Source: Cyclobacteriaceae bacterium (lineage in GTDB: Bacteria > Bacteroidota > Bacteroidia > Cytophagales > Cyclobacteriaceae). From it: a stretch of DNA of 8,214 bases. Where the stretch lies: assembly GCA_029882725.1 (NCBI GenBank), contig JAOUKG010000091.1, forward strand, positions 1 through 8,214, read 5' to 3'. Shown one piece after another: positions 1 to 7,149 of this stretch. The position numbers were made by a program, and so were the translations under genes. Positions within the stretch are counted from its first letter, which is position 1, and every line of letters starts with the position of its first letter. Below the pieces are notes generated by a model. That model ran no database searches. It was not told the origin of the DNA and was given only the letters and a program-made list of their open reading frames with translations.

Positions 1-12
1 CGTTAAGTTAAG
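1..12 (+). repeat. Left terminal inverted repeat
   Basis: CGTTAAGTTAAG, containing a tandem TTAAG TTAAG. It is perfectly inverted relative to 321-332. It begins at the first base of the window, so the repeat may extend further left. Confidence 0.75.
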
Positions 13-30
13 GTGACTATCACTTGATTT

Positions 31-50
31 TGACCCCCGTAGGGCGGTCA
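31..50. repeat. Imperfect hairpin, TGACC/GGTCA stem
   Basis: TGACC at 31-35 pairs with GGTCA at 46-50. After one C-C mismatch, two more C-G pairs follow around a short loop. An alternative pairing, AGGTGAC at 11-17 with GTCACCT at 47-53, would compete with this stem. Confidence 0.55.
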
Positions 51-61
51 CCTACTAATAA

Positions 62-82
62 CACCGTGTCGAAGACGCGGTG
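62..82. repeat. Hairpin, CACCG/CGGTG stem with GAA loop
   Basis: CACCG at 62-66 pairs with CGGTG at 78-82. After one T-G position, GTC at 68-70 pairs with GAC at 74-76, closing a GAA loop at 71-73. This is the one clear hairpin in the element that lacks the GACCC core. Confidence 0.6.
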
Positions 83-98
83 AAGTGATGTGATTATA

Positions 99-185
99 CA
101 ATCGACCCTGTAGGGGTCGCCCAATGAAGATTCAAGACCAAAATTGATTACATGACGATTTAGGCGACCCCTACAGGGTCGATTG
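99..185. repeat. 23-bp perfect inverted repeat whose arms are themselves hairpins
   Basis: The arm at 99-121 is the exact reverse complement of 163-185 (23 of 23 bases), separated by 41 bases at 122-162. Each arm also contains its own small palindrome: CGACCC 103-108 with GGGTCG 114-119, and CGACCC 165-170 with GGGTCG 176-181. A single strand could therefore form either one long stem or two short hairpins. Confidence 0.8.
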
Positions 186-202
186 TCGCTTCGTGTCTTT
201 TT

Positions 203-244
203 CCCCGGGTCAAATTTCCGACTTGTCGGAAATTTGACCCGGGG
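203..244. repeat. Perfect 20-bp palindromic stem with a 2-base loop
   Basis: The left arm 203-222 (starting CCCCGGGTC) is the exact reverse complement of 225-244 (ending GACCCGGGG), with TT at 223-224 between them. This is the strongest hairpin in the window. It lies about 117 bp beyond the gltD stop, so read-through from gltBD would transcribe it. The minus-strand hairpin is followed by GAAAAAG rather than a U tract, and the plus strand by TTATTC, so it is not a classical intrinsic terminator in either direction. It may still slow polymerase or protect a transcript 3' end; that is inference. Confidence 0.8.
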
Positions 245-255
245 TTATTCTTGGG

Positions 256-270
256 TGACCCTTAGGGTCA
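256..270. repeat. Short hairpin, TGACCC/GGGTCA
   Basis: TGACCC at 256-261 and GGGTCA at 265-270 form a perfect 6-bp stem around a TTA loop. It is the first strong hairpin a transcript running out of gltD would reach, about 90 bp past the stop codon. No U tract follows on either strand. Confidence 0.6.
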
Positions 271-320
271 TTGGTACAGCAGAGAATTGGTAATTACTAC
301 AATTTTAATGCTGCTCTCCT

Positions 321-332
321 CTTAACTTAACG
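321..332 (-). repeat. Right terminal inverted repeat
   Basis: CTTAACTTAACG, the exact reverse complement of 1-12. The bases just inside the two copies (13 onward and 320 backward) do not continue the match in a clear way, so the perfect repeat is 12 bp. The next outward sequence is GCATTGAACC, and the gltD stop codon follows at 361-363. Confidence 0.75.
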
Positions 333-360
333 GCATTGAACCCGGATTATACAATAGGAT

Positions 361-1776
361 TTACATTTGAGTCAGATAAGCATCTACTTCTTTGGCTGCT
401 TCACGACCTTCCCGGATGGCCCAAACTACGAGCGATTGCCCTCTTCGCATATCTCCAGCTGTAAAAATCTTATCTACATTGGTTTTATAATTAGCATCAT
501 CTACATTCCCTCTTTCATTGGTATCTATACCCAATTGAGCCAAAACTCCTTCCTTTTCAGGGTACAGGAATCCCATAGCCAAAAATGCCAGATCACAAGG
601 TAATTCGCGGGTAGATCCTTCAATTTTTTTGAATTTTCTTTGGCCATTTTCGCTATACCACTCAATTTCGGTAATTTTAATAGCTTTAACATTGCCTTTA
701 TCATCCGCAATGAATTCTTCAGTAATAATAGACCATTCCCGGGTACATCCCTCTTCATGGCTACTGCTACTTCTCAAAATCATAGGCCATTCCGGCCAGG
801 GGTTTTCAATGGTTCTTGATGTAGGAGGAGTAGGTAATAATTCAATTTGAGTTACACTTTTGGCTTTATGCCTGTTGGAAGTCCCCACACAATCGGAACC
901 TGTATCGCCTCCGCCAATTACAATAATATTTTTTCCTTCCGCAGAAATAAAGTCATTGACTTTTTCACCACTCACAACTTTATTCTGGCGGGTAAGAAAT
1001 TCCATGGCAAAATGAACTCCATTCAACTCTCTGCCCGGAATAGGCAAATCACGAGGAACGGTAGATCCACCACACAATACCAATGCATCAAAATTATTGG
1101 CCAGTTTGTTTCCATCTACGTTTTTACCAACATGCGAATTAGTGTGAAATACCACGCCTTCTTCTTTCATGATATTTACTCTTCTTTCTACTACCCACTT
1201 CTCTAATTTGAAATCGGGTATTCCAAAACGTAACAATCCTCCAACGTGACTATCTCTTTCAAATACCTCTACAGTATGCCCTGATTTATTTAGCTGATCA
1301 GCAGTAGCTAACCCTGCAGGGCCAGACCCAATAACTGCTACCTTTTTTCCGGTTCTTTTCAATGGAGGATCTGCCTTCATCAGCCCCAATTCATAGGCCT
1401 TTTCAGCTATGGTTTTCTCAATGTGTTCAATTGTGATTTGAGGTTTGTTTATACCTAAAACACAACTTCCCTCACAAGGAGCCGGACAAATACGACCAGT
1501 AAATTCAGGAAAGTTATTGGTCTCCTTAAGTATATCAACAGCCAGTGTCCAGTCTTCGTTATAAACAGCATCATTAAACTCAGGAATATTGTTTTCCAAC
1601 GGGCAGCCACTCATGCAGAAAGGTACACCACAGTCCATACATCTTGAGGCTTGAGTAACAGTCTTTTTTGCAGGAAAGTCCTTATATATTTCTTTATAAT
1701 CTTTTATTCTTTTGACCGGGTTCCTTGACTCCGGTAGTTCTCTGTCGAACAACAAAAATCCGTCTATCTTTCCCAT
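361..1776 (-). CDS. gltD: Glutamate synthase (NADPH) small subunit, beta chain
   Basis: This is the electron-input subunit of glutamate synthase. It oxidises NAD(P)H through FAD and hands electrons through Fe-S clusters to GltB for the reductive synthesis of glutamate in the cytoplasm. The 471-aa length is normal for the family. The N-terminal region has the cluster cysteines C46, C49, C54 and C58 (RCMDCGVPFCMSGCP) and a second group C97, C101 and C105 (ICPAPCEGSC). The FAD-binding Rossmann motif VIGSGPAG is near 148-155, followed by GGLLRFGIPDFK near 179-190. The NAD(P)H-binding motif VIGGGDTGSDC is near 286-296. The family C-terminal FAD motif TAGDMRRGQSLVVWAIREGR is at 439-458. The ATG start follows the gltB TAA by one base, so translational coupling is likely. 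No frameshift or missing key residue is seen. Related small subunits exist as orphan paralogues, but adjacency to gltB settles the role. Confidence 0.97.
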   Translation of the reverse strand: MGKIDGFLLFDRELPESRNPVKRIKDYKEIYKDFPAKKTVTQASRCMDCGVPFCMSGCPLENNIPEFNDAVYNEDWTLAVDILKETNNFPEFTGRICPAPCEGSCVLGINKPQITIEHIEKTIAEKAYELGLMKADPPLKRTGKKVAVIGSGPAGLATADQLNKSGHTVEVFERDSHVGGLLRFGIPDFKLEKWVVERRVNIMKEEGVVFHTNSHVGKNVDGNKLANNFDALVLCGGSTVPRDLPIPGRELNGVHFAMEFLTRQNKVVSGEKVNDFISAEGKNIIVIGGGDTGSDCVGTSNRHKAKSVTQIELLPTPPTSRTIENPWPEWPMILRSSSSHEEGCTREWSIITEEFIADDKGNVKAIKITEIEWYSENGQRKFKKIEGSTRELPCDLAFLAMGFLYPEKEGVLAQLGIDTNERGNVDDANYKTNVDKIFTAGDMRRGQSLVVWAIREGREAAKEVDAYLTQM

Positions 1777-1777
1777 A

Positions 1778-4700
1778 TTAAATGCCTGCGGTTTCTTTTA
1801 ATTTTCTTTGTTTTTCCAATACAGCTTTGTAATCATTCGGTATTACTTTTACAAAATGATTTACCAATTCTTGCCAGTTGCCCAATAATCTTTCGGCTAT
1901 AGCACTTCCTGTTAATTCAGAATGGGAGGTAAGATGTTCCATCAAAAATTGCTTGTCTTCATCAGCAGGTTTTTCCAGGCTCACCATTGCTTTATTGCAT
2001 TTCGGGGAAAACTTATTTTCAGGATCATAAATATAGGCTATACCTCCGCTCATTCCTGCCCCAAAGTTTCTTCCTGTTTCTCCTAGTATGATTACCCTGC
2101 CACCTGTCATATACTCGCAGGCATGGTCACCAACTCCCTCAATTACTACATTTACTCCCGAATTTCTCACAGCAAACCTTTCTCCGGCCAATCCTCTTAT
2201 GTAGGCACTACCTGAAGTGGCACCATAAAAAGCGACATTACCTATAATGATGTTGTCTTCTGCAATGAAAGTGGAATCCCTGTCAGGATATACAATTAAA
2301 TTTCCACCAGAGAGGCCTTTTCCAATGTAATCATTGGCTTCTCCCTCCAGTTTAAAGGTTACTCCTTTTGTTAAAAAGGCTGCGAAACTTTGTCCTGCAG
2401 AACCTCTGAAATCAAATTCAATCGTATTTTCTGGTAATCCGGGACTACCGAATTTTTTTGAAATTTCAAAAGATAATGTGGCTCCTACTGCTCTGTTTAT
2501 ATTTTCTATTTCAAAATTGCCTTTTACTTTCTCCAGATTAATAATGGCTGGTTTCGCAACCTGAATCAACTCCTTGTCTAGTGTTTTTTCAAGTCTGAAA
2601 TTTTGTTCCATTTGTTTGAATAGACCCGTCTCCGGAGGTACAACGGGCTTATGAATAATAGGACCAAGGTCATATTCCTTAAATTTCCAGTGTTCGATTC
2701 CTTCCCTTACTTTAAGGTAATTGGTTTGACCGATCATATCATTTATAGTTCGGAAACCCAACTCGGCCATGATTTCCCTTAATTCTTGCGCCAGAAACTT
2801 GAAGAAGTTAATTACATGGTCGGGATTTCCGGTAAATAATTTTCTCAACTCTTTGTTTTGAGTAGCAATACCTACAGGACAGGTGTTCAGATGACATTTT
2901 CTCATCATTACACAACCTTCCACAATCAAGGCAGCTGTAGAAATTCCCCACTCTTCAGCTCCCAGCAAAGTGGCTACTGCCAAATCTCGCCCTGTCATTA
3001 TTTTTCCATCCGTTTGGAGAGTAACACGGCTTCTCAAATTATTGAGCAATAGTGTTTGGTGTGCTTCCGACAGACCAAGTTCCCAGGGAAGTCCGGCATG
3101 ACGGATACTACTTATCGGAGATGCCCCTGTACCTCCGTCGGCACCACTTACCAATATTACATCGGCTTTGGCTTTTGAAACGCCGGCTGCAATGGTTCCT
3201 ACCCCTACTTCAGAAACCAATTTTACATTGATTCTGGCTTCAGGGTTTGCGTTTTTTAAATCGTAGATCAACTGGGCAAGATCTTCAATCGAATAAATAT
3301 CATGGTGAGGTGGAGGTGAAATAAGACCTACACCCGGGGTGCTGTGCCTTACTCTTCCAATCCAGTCGTCTACCTTGTGCCCGGGAAGCTGTCCGCCCTC
3401 TCCGGGCTTCGCCCCCTGGGCCATTTTAATTTGAAGTTCATCTGCATTGGCCAGGTAATTACTTGTAACTCCAAACCTGCCTGAAGCAACTTGCTTGATT
3501 GCCGAACGCTCCCAATCACCATTTTCTTTTTTCTGGAATCGAATTTCATCTTCCCCTCCTTCGCCACTATTACTTTTGGCTCCAATGCGATTCATCGCGA
3601 TAGCCAATGTGGAATGTGCTTCATGTGAAATCGATCCAAACGACATTGCTCCAGTGGCAAATCGTTTCATGATTTCTTCTGCAGGTTCCACTTCGTCAAT
3701 AGAAATGGGTTCACTCTTTTTAAACTCAAGCATCGACCTTAAGTTCATGAGTTTATTCGATTGATTATTTACCCGTTCAGAATATTTTTTGAAAAGACTG
3801 TAATCCCCTAAAGAAGTCGATTTTTGAAGAAGATGGATAGTTCCGGGGTTGAGTAAATGCTCTTCCCCCTCTGGTTTCCATTGATAAAGACCACCCTGAG
3901 GCAATAATTTTTCAATTTTAGTATTTTTAGGGAAGGCTTTATTATGGCGTAACAGTACTTCTTTTGCAATACCTTCAAAATTAACACCCGACAAACGACT
4001 TATCGTGCCTTTGAAGCATACCCGTATTACATCGGGGTGTAAACCCACTGCCTCAAATATTTGAGCCGACTGGTAGGATTGAAGGGTGCTTATACCCATT
4101 TTAGACATGATTTTCAATAAACCATAACCAATTGCTTTTTCGTAACGATCCAGTAAATCTTCCTCTGTAAACTTGCCTTTGATCTTGCCATTTCTCGCCA
4201 TATCGATAATGGTCTCATGTGCCATGTAGGGGTTTACAGCACTTGCTCCATAACCAATCAGAGTGGCAAAATGATGGGTTTCCCATATATCACCTCCTTC
4301 TACTACGATACTGGCCTTGTTGCGTATCCTGCAATTAATCAAGTGATGATGAACGGCACCTGTGGCAATTAATGAAGGTATTGGCGCACGATTTTCAGAG
4401 ATACTTCTATCCGAAAGAATGAGTATTTGCACATCGTTGTTAACAGCGTTTTCTGCTTGCTGACAAATCCTTAAAATACTTCTGTATAAACGACTTGTGT
4501 CGCCGTCTGCTCTGAATGTACAATCTATTACCTGCGTATTGTAACCTATCTGCTGAAGATTTTTGGCTTTTAACAAACTTGAATTTTTCAAAACAGGCTG
4601 CGAAAGGTGTATTTGCCTGATATGCTCAGGCACTTCCTTCAAAATATTAGGACTATGCCCCATTTTAGTAAATAACGACATCACCAAACGTTCCCTGATA

Positions 4701-6289
4701 GGGTCAATGGGAGGGTTACTTACTTGTGCGAATAGCTGCTTAAAATAAGATGAAATATGCTGTGAATGATTGGATAAAAAACTTTGAGGTGAATCTGTTC
4801 CCATAGATCCTACAGGCTCAATAGCCGTTTCAACCATGGGAGCCAAAATTAGTTTTAAATCCTCACGGGTATAACCATACGTCATTTGACGCTGTGTAAT
4901 GGATTCTGCATCTACAATGGTGTCCACTTCATCAAGTGTAGGGATCAGACGAAGTTTTTCGAGATGTTTATTAATCCAGGCATCATAAGGTTTATTATTG
5001 CAAATTTCCTTTTTGATTTCCTTGTCGTGCCGTATAACCCCTTTTTTAAGGTCGGCAATAAGTAAACGACCAGGCTGCAAGCGGCCTTTTTCCAGAATAT
5101 CCGATTGATCAACTTTCAGAGCACCTGCTTCTGAAGCAATAATTAGTTGTCCGGATTTTGTAATGCAATAACGCGAAGGGCGCAGGCCATTTCTATCTAG
5201 TGTAGCACCAATTTCTGTACCATTTGTAAATACCAGAGCAGCAGGGCCGTCCCATGGCTCCATAAGTGCAGAATGGTATTTATAAAAAGATTTTCTGGTT
5301 TTGCTCATCGCCTTGTTGTCCTGCCAGGCTTCAGGTATCATCATCATCATTACATGAGCCAATGATCTTCCCGAGAGGTATAATAGTTCAACAAGTGCAT
5401 CGAGATTAGCAGAATCTGAGTGAGTAGGATCCGTTATTGGCAACAACAATTTCATTTCAGAATCTGTAAAATGGTCCGAAGACATTACAGTTTCTTTCGA
5501 TTTCATTTTGTTAAGGTTTCCTCGGATGGTATTGATTTCGCCATTATGTGCGAGAAACCTGAAAGGTTGTGCCAATTTCCAGTTTGGAAATGTATTTGTA
5601 GAAAAACGGGAATGAACAAGTGCCAAAGCCGTTTCTATTTTTTTGTTTTGGAGGTCTTTATAAAATGTAAGTACTTGATCAGTTCTAAGTTGTCCTTTAT
5701 AAATAACTACTTTTGAGGAAAAGCTTGGTACATAAAAATCTCCATTATTTCCTTGAATATTGTTACCAATAAAGTGTGTGGCGTGGTTTCTCAGTACGAA
5801 TAATTTCCTTTCCATATCCTGTTCGGAAAGGTTTTCATCTATGGGTTTTACAAAGACCTGCTCAATTTCTGGTTGAACAAGAGAGGCAGTGCTACCCGGT
5901 ACTTTATCATCAATAGGAACAAACCTATATCCTAAAAGTTCAAACCCAAGATCACGTATGTGTACATTTAATACACGTCTGCATTCTTCACGTACAACAG
6001 GGTTACGAGGAAAGAACAGCATTCCTACCCCATATTTTCCTTCTTCAGGAAGTTCCCATCCTAATTTTGCTGTTTCTTCTTTATAGAAAAGATGGGGGAT
6101 CTGGATAAGAACCCCGGCACCATCGCCAGATTTTGGGTCAGCTCCACGGCCTCCCCTATGCTCCATGCGACGAAGCATTTCGAGTGCATCAGAAAGAACT
6201 TTATGTGATTTTGACCCATTTATATTAGCAATACAGCCTATCCCACAGGAGTCGTGCTCCATTTCCGGTGTATATAATCCCAAATTCAT
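1778..6289 (-). CDS. gltB: Glutamate synthase (NADPH) large subunit, alpha chain
   Basis: This catalytic subunit hydrolyses glutamine, channels the ammonia, and combines it with 2-oxoglutarate on FMN to yield two glutamates. With glutamine synthetase it makes up the GS-GOGAT ammonium-assimilation route. Its 1503 aa match the family length (about 1500). Domains in order: class II glutamine amidotransferase from C15 (HDSCGIGC) to about 430, with HNGEINT at 248-254; central domain about 480-790; FMN-binding synthase domain about 830-1200, with MSFGSIS at 882-888 and SGADGGTGASP; C-terminal GXGXG beta-helix about 1280-1450, with GAGMSGG around M1413. The 3Fe-4S cysteines are C1126, C1132 and C1137 (CVMMRKCHLNTC). 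C15 should become the N-terminal nucleophile after removal of a 14-residue propeptide, as known for bacterial GltB. The ATG is chosen because it gives this short propeptide. The gene is first in the gltBD operon and has its own promoter just upstream. All expected motifs are intact. Confidence 0.98.
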   Translation of the reverse strand: MNLGLYTPEMEHDSCGIGCIANINGSKSHKVLSDALEMLRRMEHRGGRGADPKSGDGAGVLIQIPHLFYKEETAKLGWELPEEGKYGVGMLFFPRNPVVREECRRVLNVHIRDLGFELLGYRFVPIDDKVPGSTASLVQPEIEQVFVKPIDENLSEQDMERKLFVLRNHATHFIGNNIQGNNGDFYVPSFSSKVVIYKGQLRTDQVLTFYKDLQNKKIETALALVHSRFSTNTFPNWKLAQPFRFLAHNGEINTIRGNLNKMKSKETVMSSDHFTDSEMKLLLPITDPTHSDSANLDALVELLYLSGRSLAHVMMMMIPEAWQDNKAMSKTRKSFYKYHSALMEPWDGPAALVFTNGTEIGATLDRNGLRPSRYCITKSGQLIIASEAGALKVDQSDILEKGRLQPGRLLIADLKKGVIRHDKEIKKEICNNKPYDAWINKHLEKLRLIPTLDEVDTIVDAESITQRQMTYGYTREDLKLILAPMVETAIEPVGSMGTDSPQSFLSNHSQHISSYFKQLFAQVSNPPIDPIRERLVMSLFTKMGHSPNILKEVPEHIRQIHLSQPVLKNSSLLKAKNLQQIGYNTQVIDCTFRADGDTSRLYRSILRICQQAENAVNNDVQILILSDRSISENRAPIPSLIATGAVHHHLINCRIRNKASIVVEGGDIWETHHFATLIGYGASAVNPYMAHETIIDMARNGKIKGKFTEEDLLDRYEKAIGYGLLKIMSKMGISTLQSYQSAQIFEAVGLHPDVIRVCFKGTISRLSGVNFEGIAKEVLLRHNKAFPKNTKIEKLLPQGGLYQWKPEGEEHLLNPGTIHLLQKSTSLGDYSLFKKYSERVNNQSNKLMNLRSMLEFKKSEPISIDEVEPAEEIMKRFATGAMSFGSISHEAHSTLAIAMNRIGAKSNSGEGGEDEIRFQKKENGDWERSAIKQVASGRFGVTSNYLANADELQIKMAQGAKPGEGGQLPGHKVDDWIGRVRHSTPGVGLISPPPHHDIYSIEDLAQLIYDLKNANPEARINVKLVSEVGVGTIAAGVSKAKADVILVSGADGGTGASPISSIRHAGLPWELGLSEAHQTLLLNNLRSRVTLQTDGKIMTGRDLAVATLLGAEEWGISTAALIVEGCVMMRKCHLNTCPVGIATQNKELRKLFTGNPDHVINFFKFLAQELREIMAELGFRTINDMIGQTNYLKVREGIEHWKFKEYDLGPIIHKPVVPPETGLFKQMEQNFRLEKTLDKELIQVAKPAIINLEKVKGNFEIENINRAVGATLSFEISKKFGSPGLPENTIEFDFRGSAGQSFAAFLTKGVTFKLEGEANDYIGKGLSGGNLIVYPDRDSTFIAEDNIIIGNVAFYGATSGSAYIRGLAGERFAVRNSGVNVVIEGVGDHACEYMTGGRVIILGETGRNFGAGMSGGIAYIYDPENKFSPKCNKAMVSLEKPADEDKQFLMEHLTSHSELTGSAIAERLLGNWQELVNHFVKVIPNDYKAVLEKQRKLKETAGI

Positions 6290-6326
6290 GCCTTAAATTG
6301 TTGGATAATAGTATAAAAACGAACCT

Positions 6327-6356
6327 CAAAGGTACAAAAAATAAAATAGATTGCAA
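6327..6356 (-). promoter_or_regulatory. Predicted Bacteroidota-type promoter for gltBD
   Basis: Read on the minus strand, TTG (complement of CAA at 6354-6356) is followed by exactly 19 bases and then TACCTTTG (complement of CAAAGGTA at 6327-6334). This matches the known Bacteroidota housekeeping sigma pattern of a -33 TTTG/TTG and a -7 TAnnTTTG. The -7 box matches at all fixed positions; the -33 box reads ATTG. Transcription should begin near 6320, leaving a leader of about 30 bases before the gltB ATG. There is no well-spaced Shine-Dalgarno in that leader, as is common in this phylum. Confidence 0.6.
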
Positions 6357-6403
6357 TTTCAAGATTGACAAGAAAGCACCTATTTTATTATAAATTACAA
6401 CGC

Positions 6404-6427
6404 AATTAACCAAGTTAAGTGTTAATT
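6404..6427. promoter_or_regulatory. Small palindrome upstream of the gltB promoter, possible operator
   Basis: AATTAAC at 6404-6410 and GTTAATT at 6421-6427 are perfect 7-bp inverted repeats separated by 10 bases. The site lies about 48 bp upstream of the predicted gltB -33 box, a location compatible with an activator or repressor. In DNA this AT-rich a chance palindrome is quite possible, and no known regulator's consensus is recognised. Confidence 0.25.
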
Positions 6428-6692
6428 TGATATTATGTGATTAGAATTGTTGCAAAAAATTCAATGATATGGCAAACTCTATGGCTTGAATTAAAAAATA
6501 CGTAAAATGAAATAGTTAAAATAAAATAGATTTAAAAAGTTGAAAGTGTAGGAGTTAATTAGGTTTTTATTTACAATTCTTAAAAATTTTGAAAAGGGGT
6601 TTTTTATTTAATATTTATGAAAGGACTGCTCCATAACCACGCACAAAATTTATACCCCAACTAAAATAATTTACTCCTTATTATCAGTTTAT

Positions 6693-7145
6693 TTGCTTTA
6701 TTTCGCATTTATAGGATATAAAGGATTGTTTTCAATTAATTTACTCTTTAAATCTAACCCAAATGAAGTTCAAACCATTTATGTTTTTAAAGCATTGACC
6801 GATGCAGGGACATTACTTGCTTTTGGAAGTGATTGGTCGGTGGCTCCCGCTACTCCTTTGGAGGGAATTTATGCCGCTGTGACCCGTCAAACCCTGGATG
6901 GGCAAAATCAGGCAGGCTGGGTGCCAGAAGAAAAAATAACTGTTGAGCAAGCCCTGATGGCCTATACAAAGAATGCTGCCTATGCTTCTTTCGATGAAAA
7001 AATAAAAAGGACACTTGAACCGGGAAAACTTGCCGATTTGGTAATAATGGATAAAAATCCATTCGAATTTGATCCAGTAGAAATAAAAAATATAATAATT
7101 AAAATGACCATCGTGGGTGGCAATGTTTACTATGAAAATGATTGA
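6693..7145 (+). pseudogene. 5'-truncated amidohydrolase (YtcJ-like, Amidohydro_3), C-terminal remnant
   Basis: The encoded 150 residues, read from a TTG at 6693, match only the C-terminal end of YtcJ-type metal-dependent amidohydrolases, which are usually about 550-600 aa. Recognisable sequence starts near 6765 and includes AFGSDWSVAP (with the family metal-ligand Asp at D47), GIYAAVTRQTLDG, WVPEEKITVEQAL, YTKNAAYASF and LEPGKLADLVIMDKNPF. The signal sequence, N-terminal metal-binding histidines and most of the barrel are absent. The first 24 or so residues are a hydrophobic stretch encoded by AT-rich DNA and resemble nothing in the family. This looks like the residue of a deletion or rearrangement, so a working hydrolase is very unlikely. 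The stop codon is four bases before the DUF5916 start. A short expressed protein cannot be fully excluded, and the exact start is uncertain. Confidence 0.75.
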
Positions 7146-7149
7146 GATA

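Larger units (their letters stand above)
1..332. mobile_element. Palindrome-rich non-coding element with 12-bp terminal inverted repeats (MITE-like)
   Basis: CGTTAAGTTAAG at 1-12 is the exact reverse complement of CTTAACTTAACG at 321-332. The interior contains no convincing reading frame. It does contain at least five hairpin-forming inverted repeats: 31-50, 62-82, 99-121 paired with 163-185, 203-244 and 256-270. A further pair, ATCACTT 19-25 with AAGTGAT 83-89, encloses the first two. Non-coding DNA of about 330 bp with short terminal inverted repeats is the usual form of a MITE or related non-autonomous repeat, so that is the inferred class. No transposase is present and no target-site duplication can be tested, because the left flank lies outside the window. 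The right end is 28 bp from the gltD stop codon. The element could instead be a REP/BIME-type cluster or a structured RNA. The repeats are certain; the mobile-element interpretation is moderate. Confidence 0.5.
6290..6764. other. AT-rich intergenic region between divergent genes
   Basis: This stretch separates gltB from the recognisable amidohydrolase sequence. It holds the predicted gltB promoter and the small palindrome at 6404-6427. The remainder, about 6430-6764, is strongly AT-rich with frequent stops. The only small ATG frame noticed, at 6617, ends after 13 codons. No convincing plus-strand promoter, RNA gene or terminator was found. The frame of the downstream fragment stays open back to the stop codon at 6618-6620, but the residues encoded before about 6765 do not resemble an amidohydrolase. 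Confidence 0.6.

Noticed and set aside
203..244. Classical intrinsic terminator of gltBD
   Set aside because: The stem is strong, but no U tract follows on the minus strand (the sequence after it reads GAAAAAG). It is therefore kept as a repeat with possible terminator-like effect only.
1..332. CRISPR array
   Set aside because: The repeats are inverted and unevenly spaced, with no regular direct-repeat and spacer pattern and no cas genes.
1..332. Retron or group II intron-like structured RNA
   Set aside because: There is no reverse transcriptase in the window and no recognisable intron or msr/msd features; the structure alone does not support it.
367..1206. Plus-strand open frames opposite gltD (367-603, 629-850, 847-1206) and minus-strand 525-758
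   Set aside because: They lie out of frame or antisense within gltD, whose full-length motifs are intact, and they resemble no protein family.
5334..5354. Run of consecutive methionine codons in gltB (CAT repeat on the plus strand)
   Set aside because: It sits in the LAHVMM...IPEAW segment, where the family normally has several methionines or hydrophobics. A small triplet repeat could slip, but nothing indicates a functional role.
2334..6086. Plus-strand and out-of-frame open frames across gltB (for example 3370-3585, 3495-3764, 5420-5716)
   Set aside because: They are shadows of the 1503-codon gltB frame, with no recognisable domain or start context.
6225..6413. Minus-strand 62-codon frame overlapping the gltB start
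   Set aside because: It is out of frame with gltB, covers the predicted promoter, and its sequence is low-complexity hydrophobic translation of AT-rich DNA.
6617..6661. Short ATG frame of 13 codons starting MKGLLHNH
   Set aside because: It is too short, ends in AT-rich DNA, has no family resemblance, and is not in frame with the amidohydrolase remnant.
6850..7062. Minus-strand frame opposite the amidohydrolase remnant
   Set aside because: It is antisense to a clearly recognisable amidohydrolase C-terminus and has no homology of its own that I can see.
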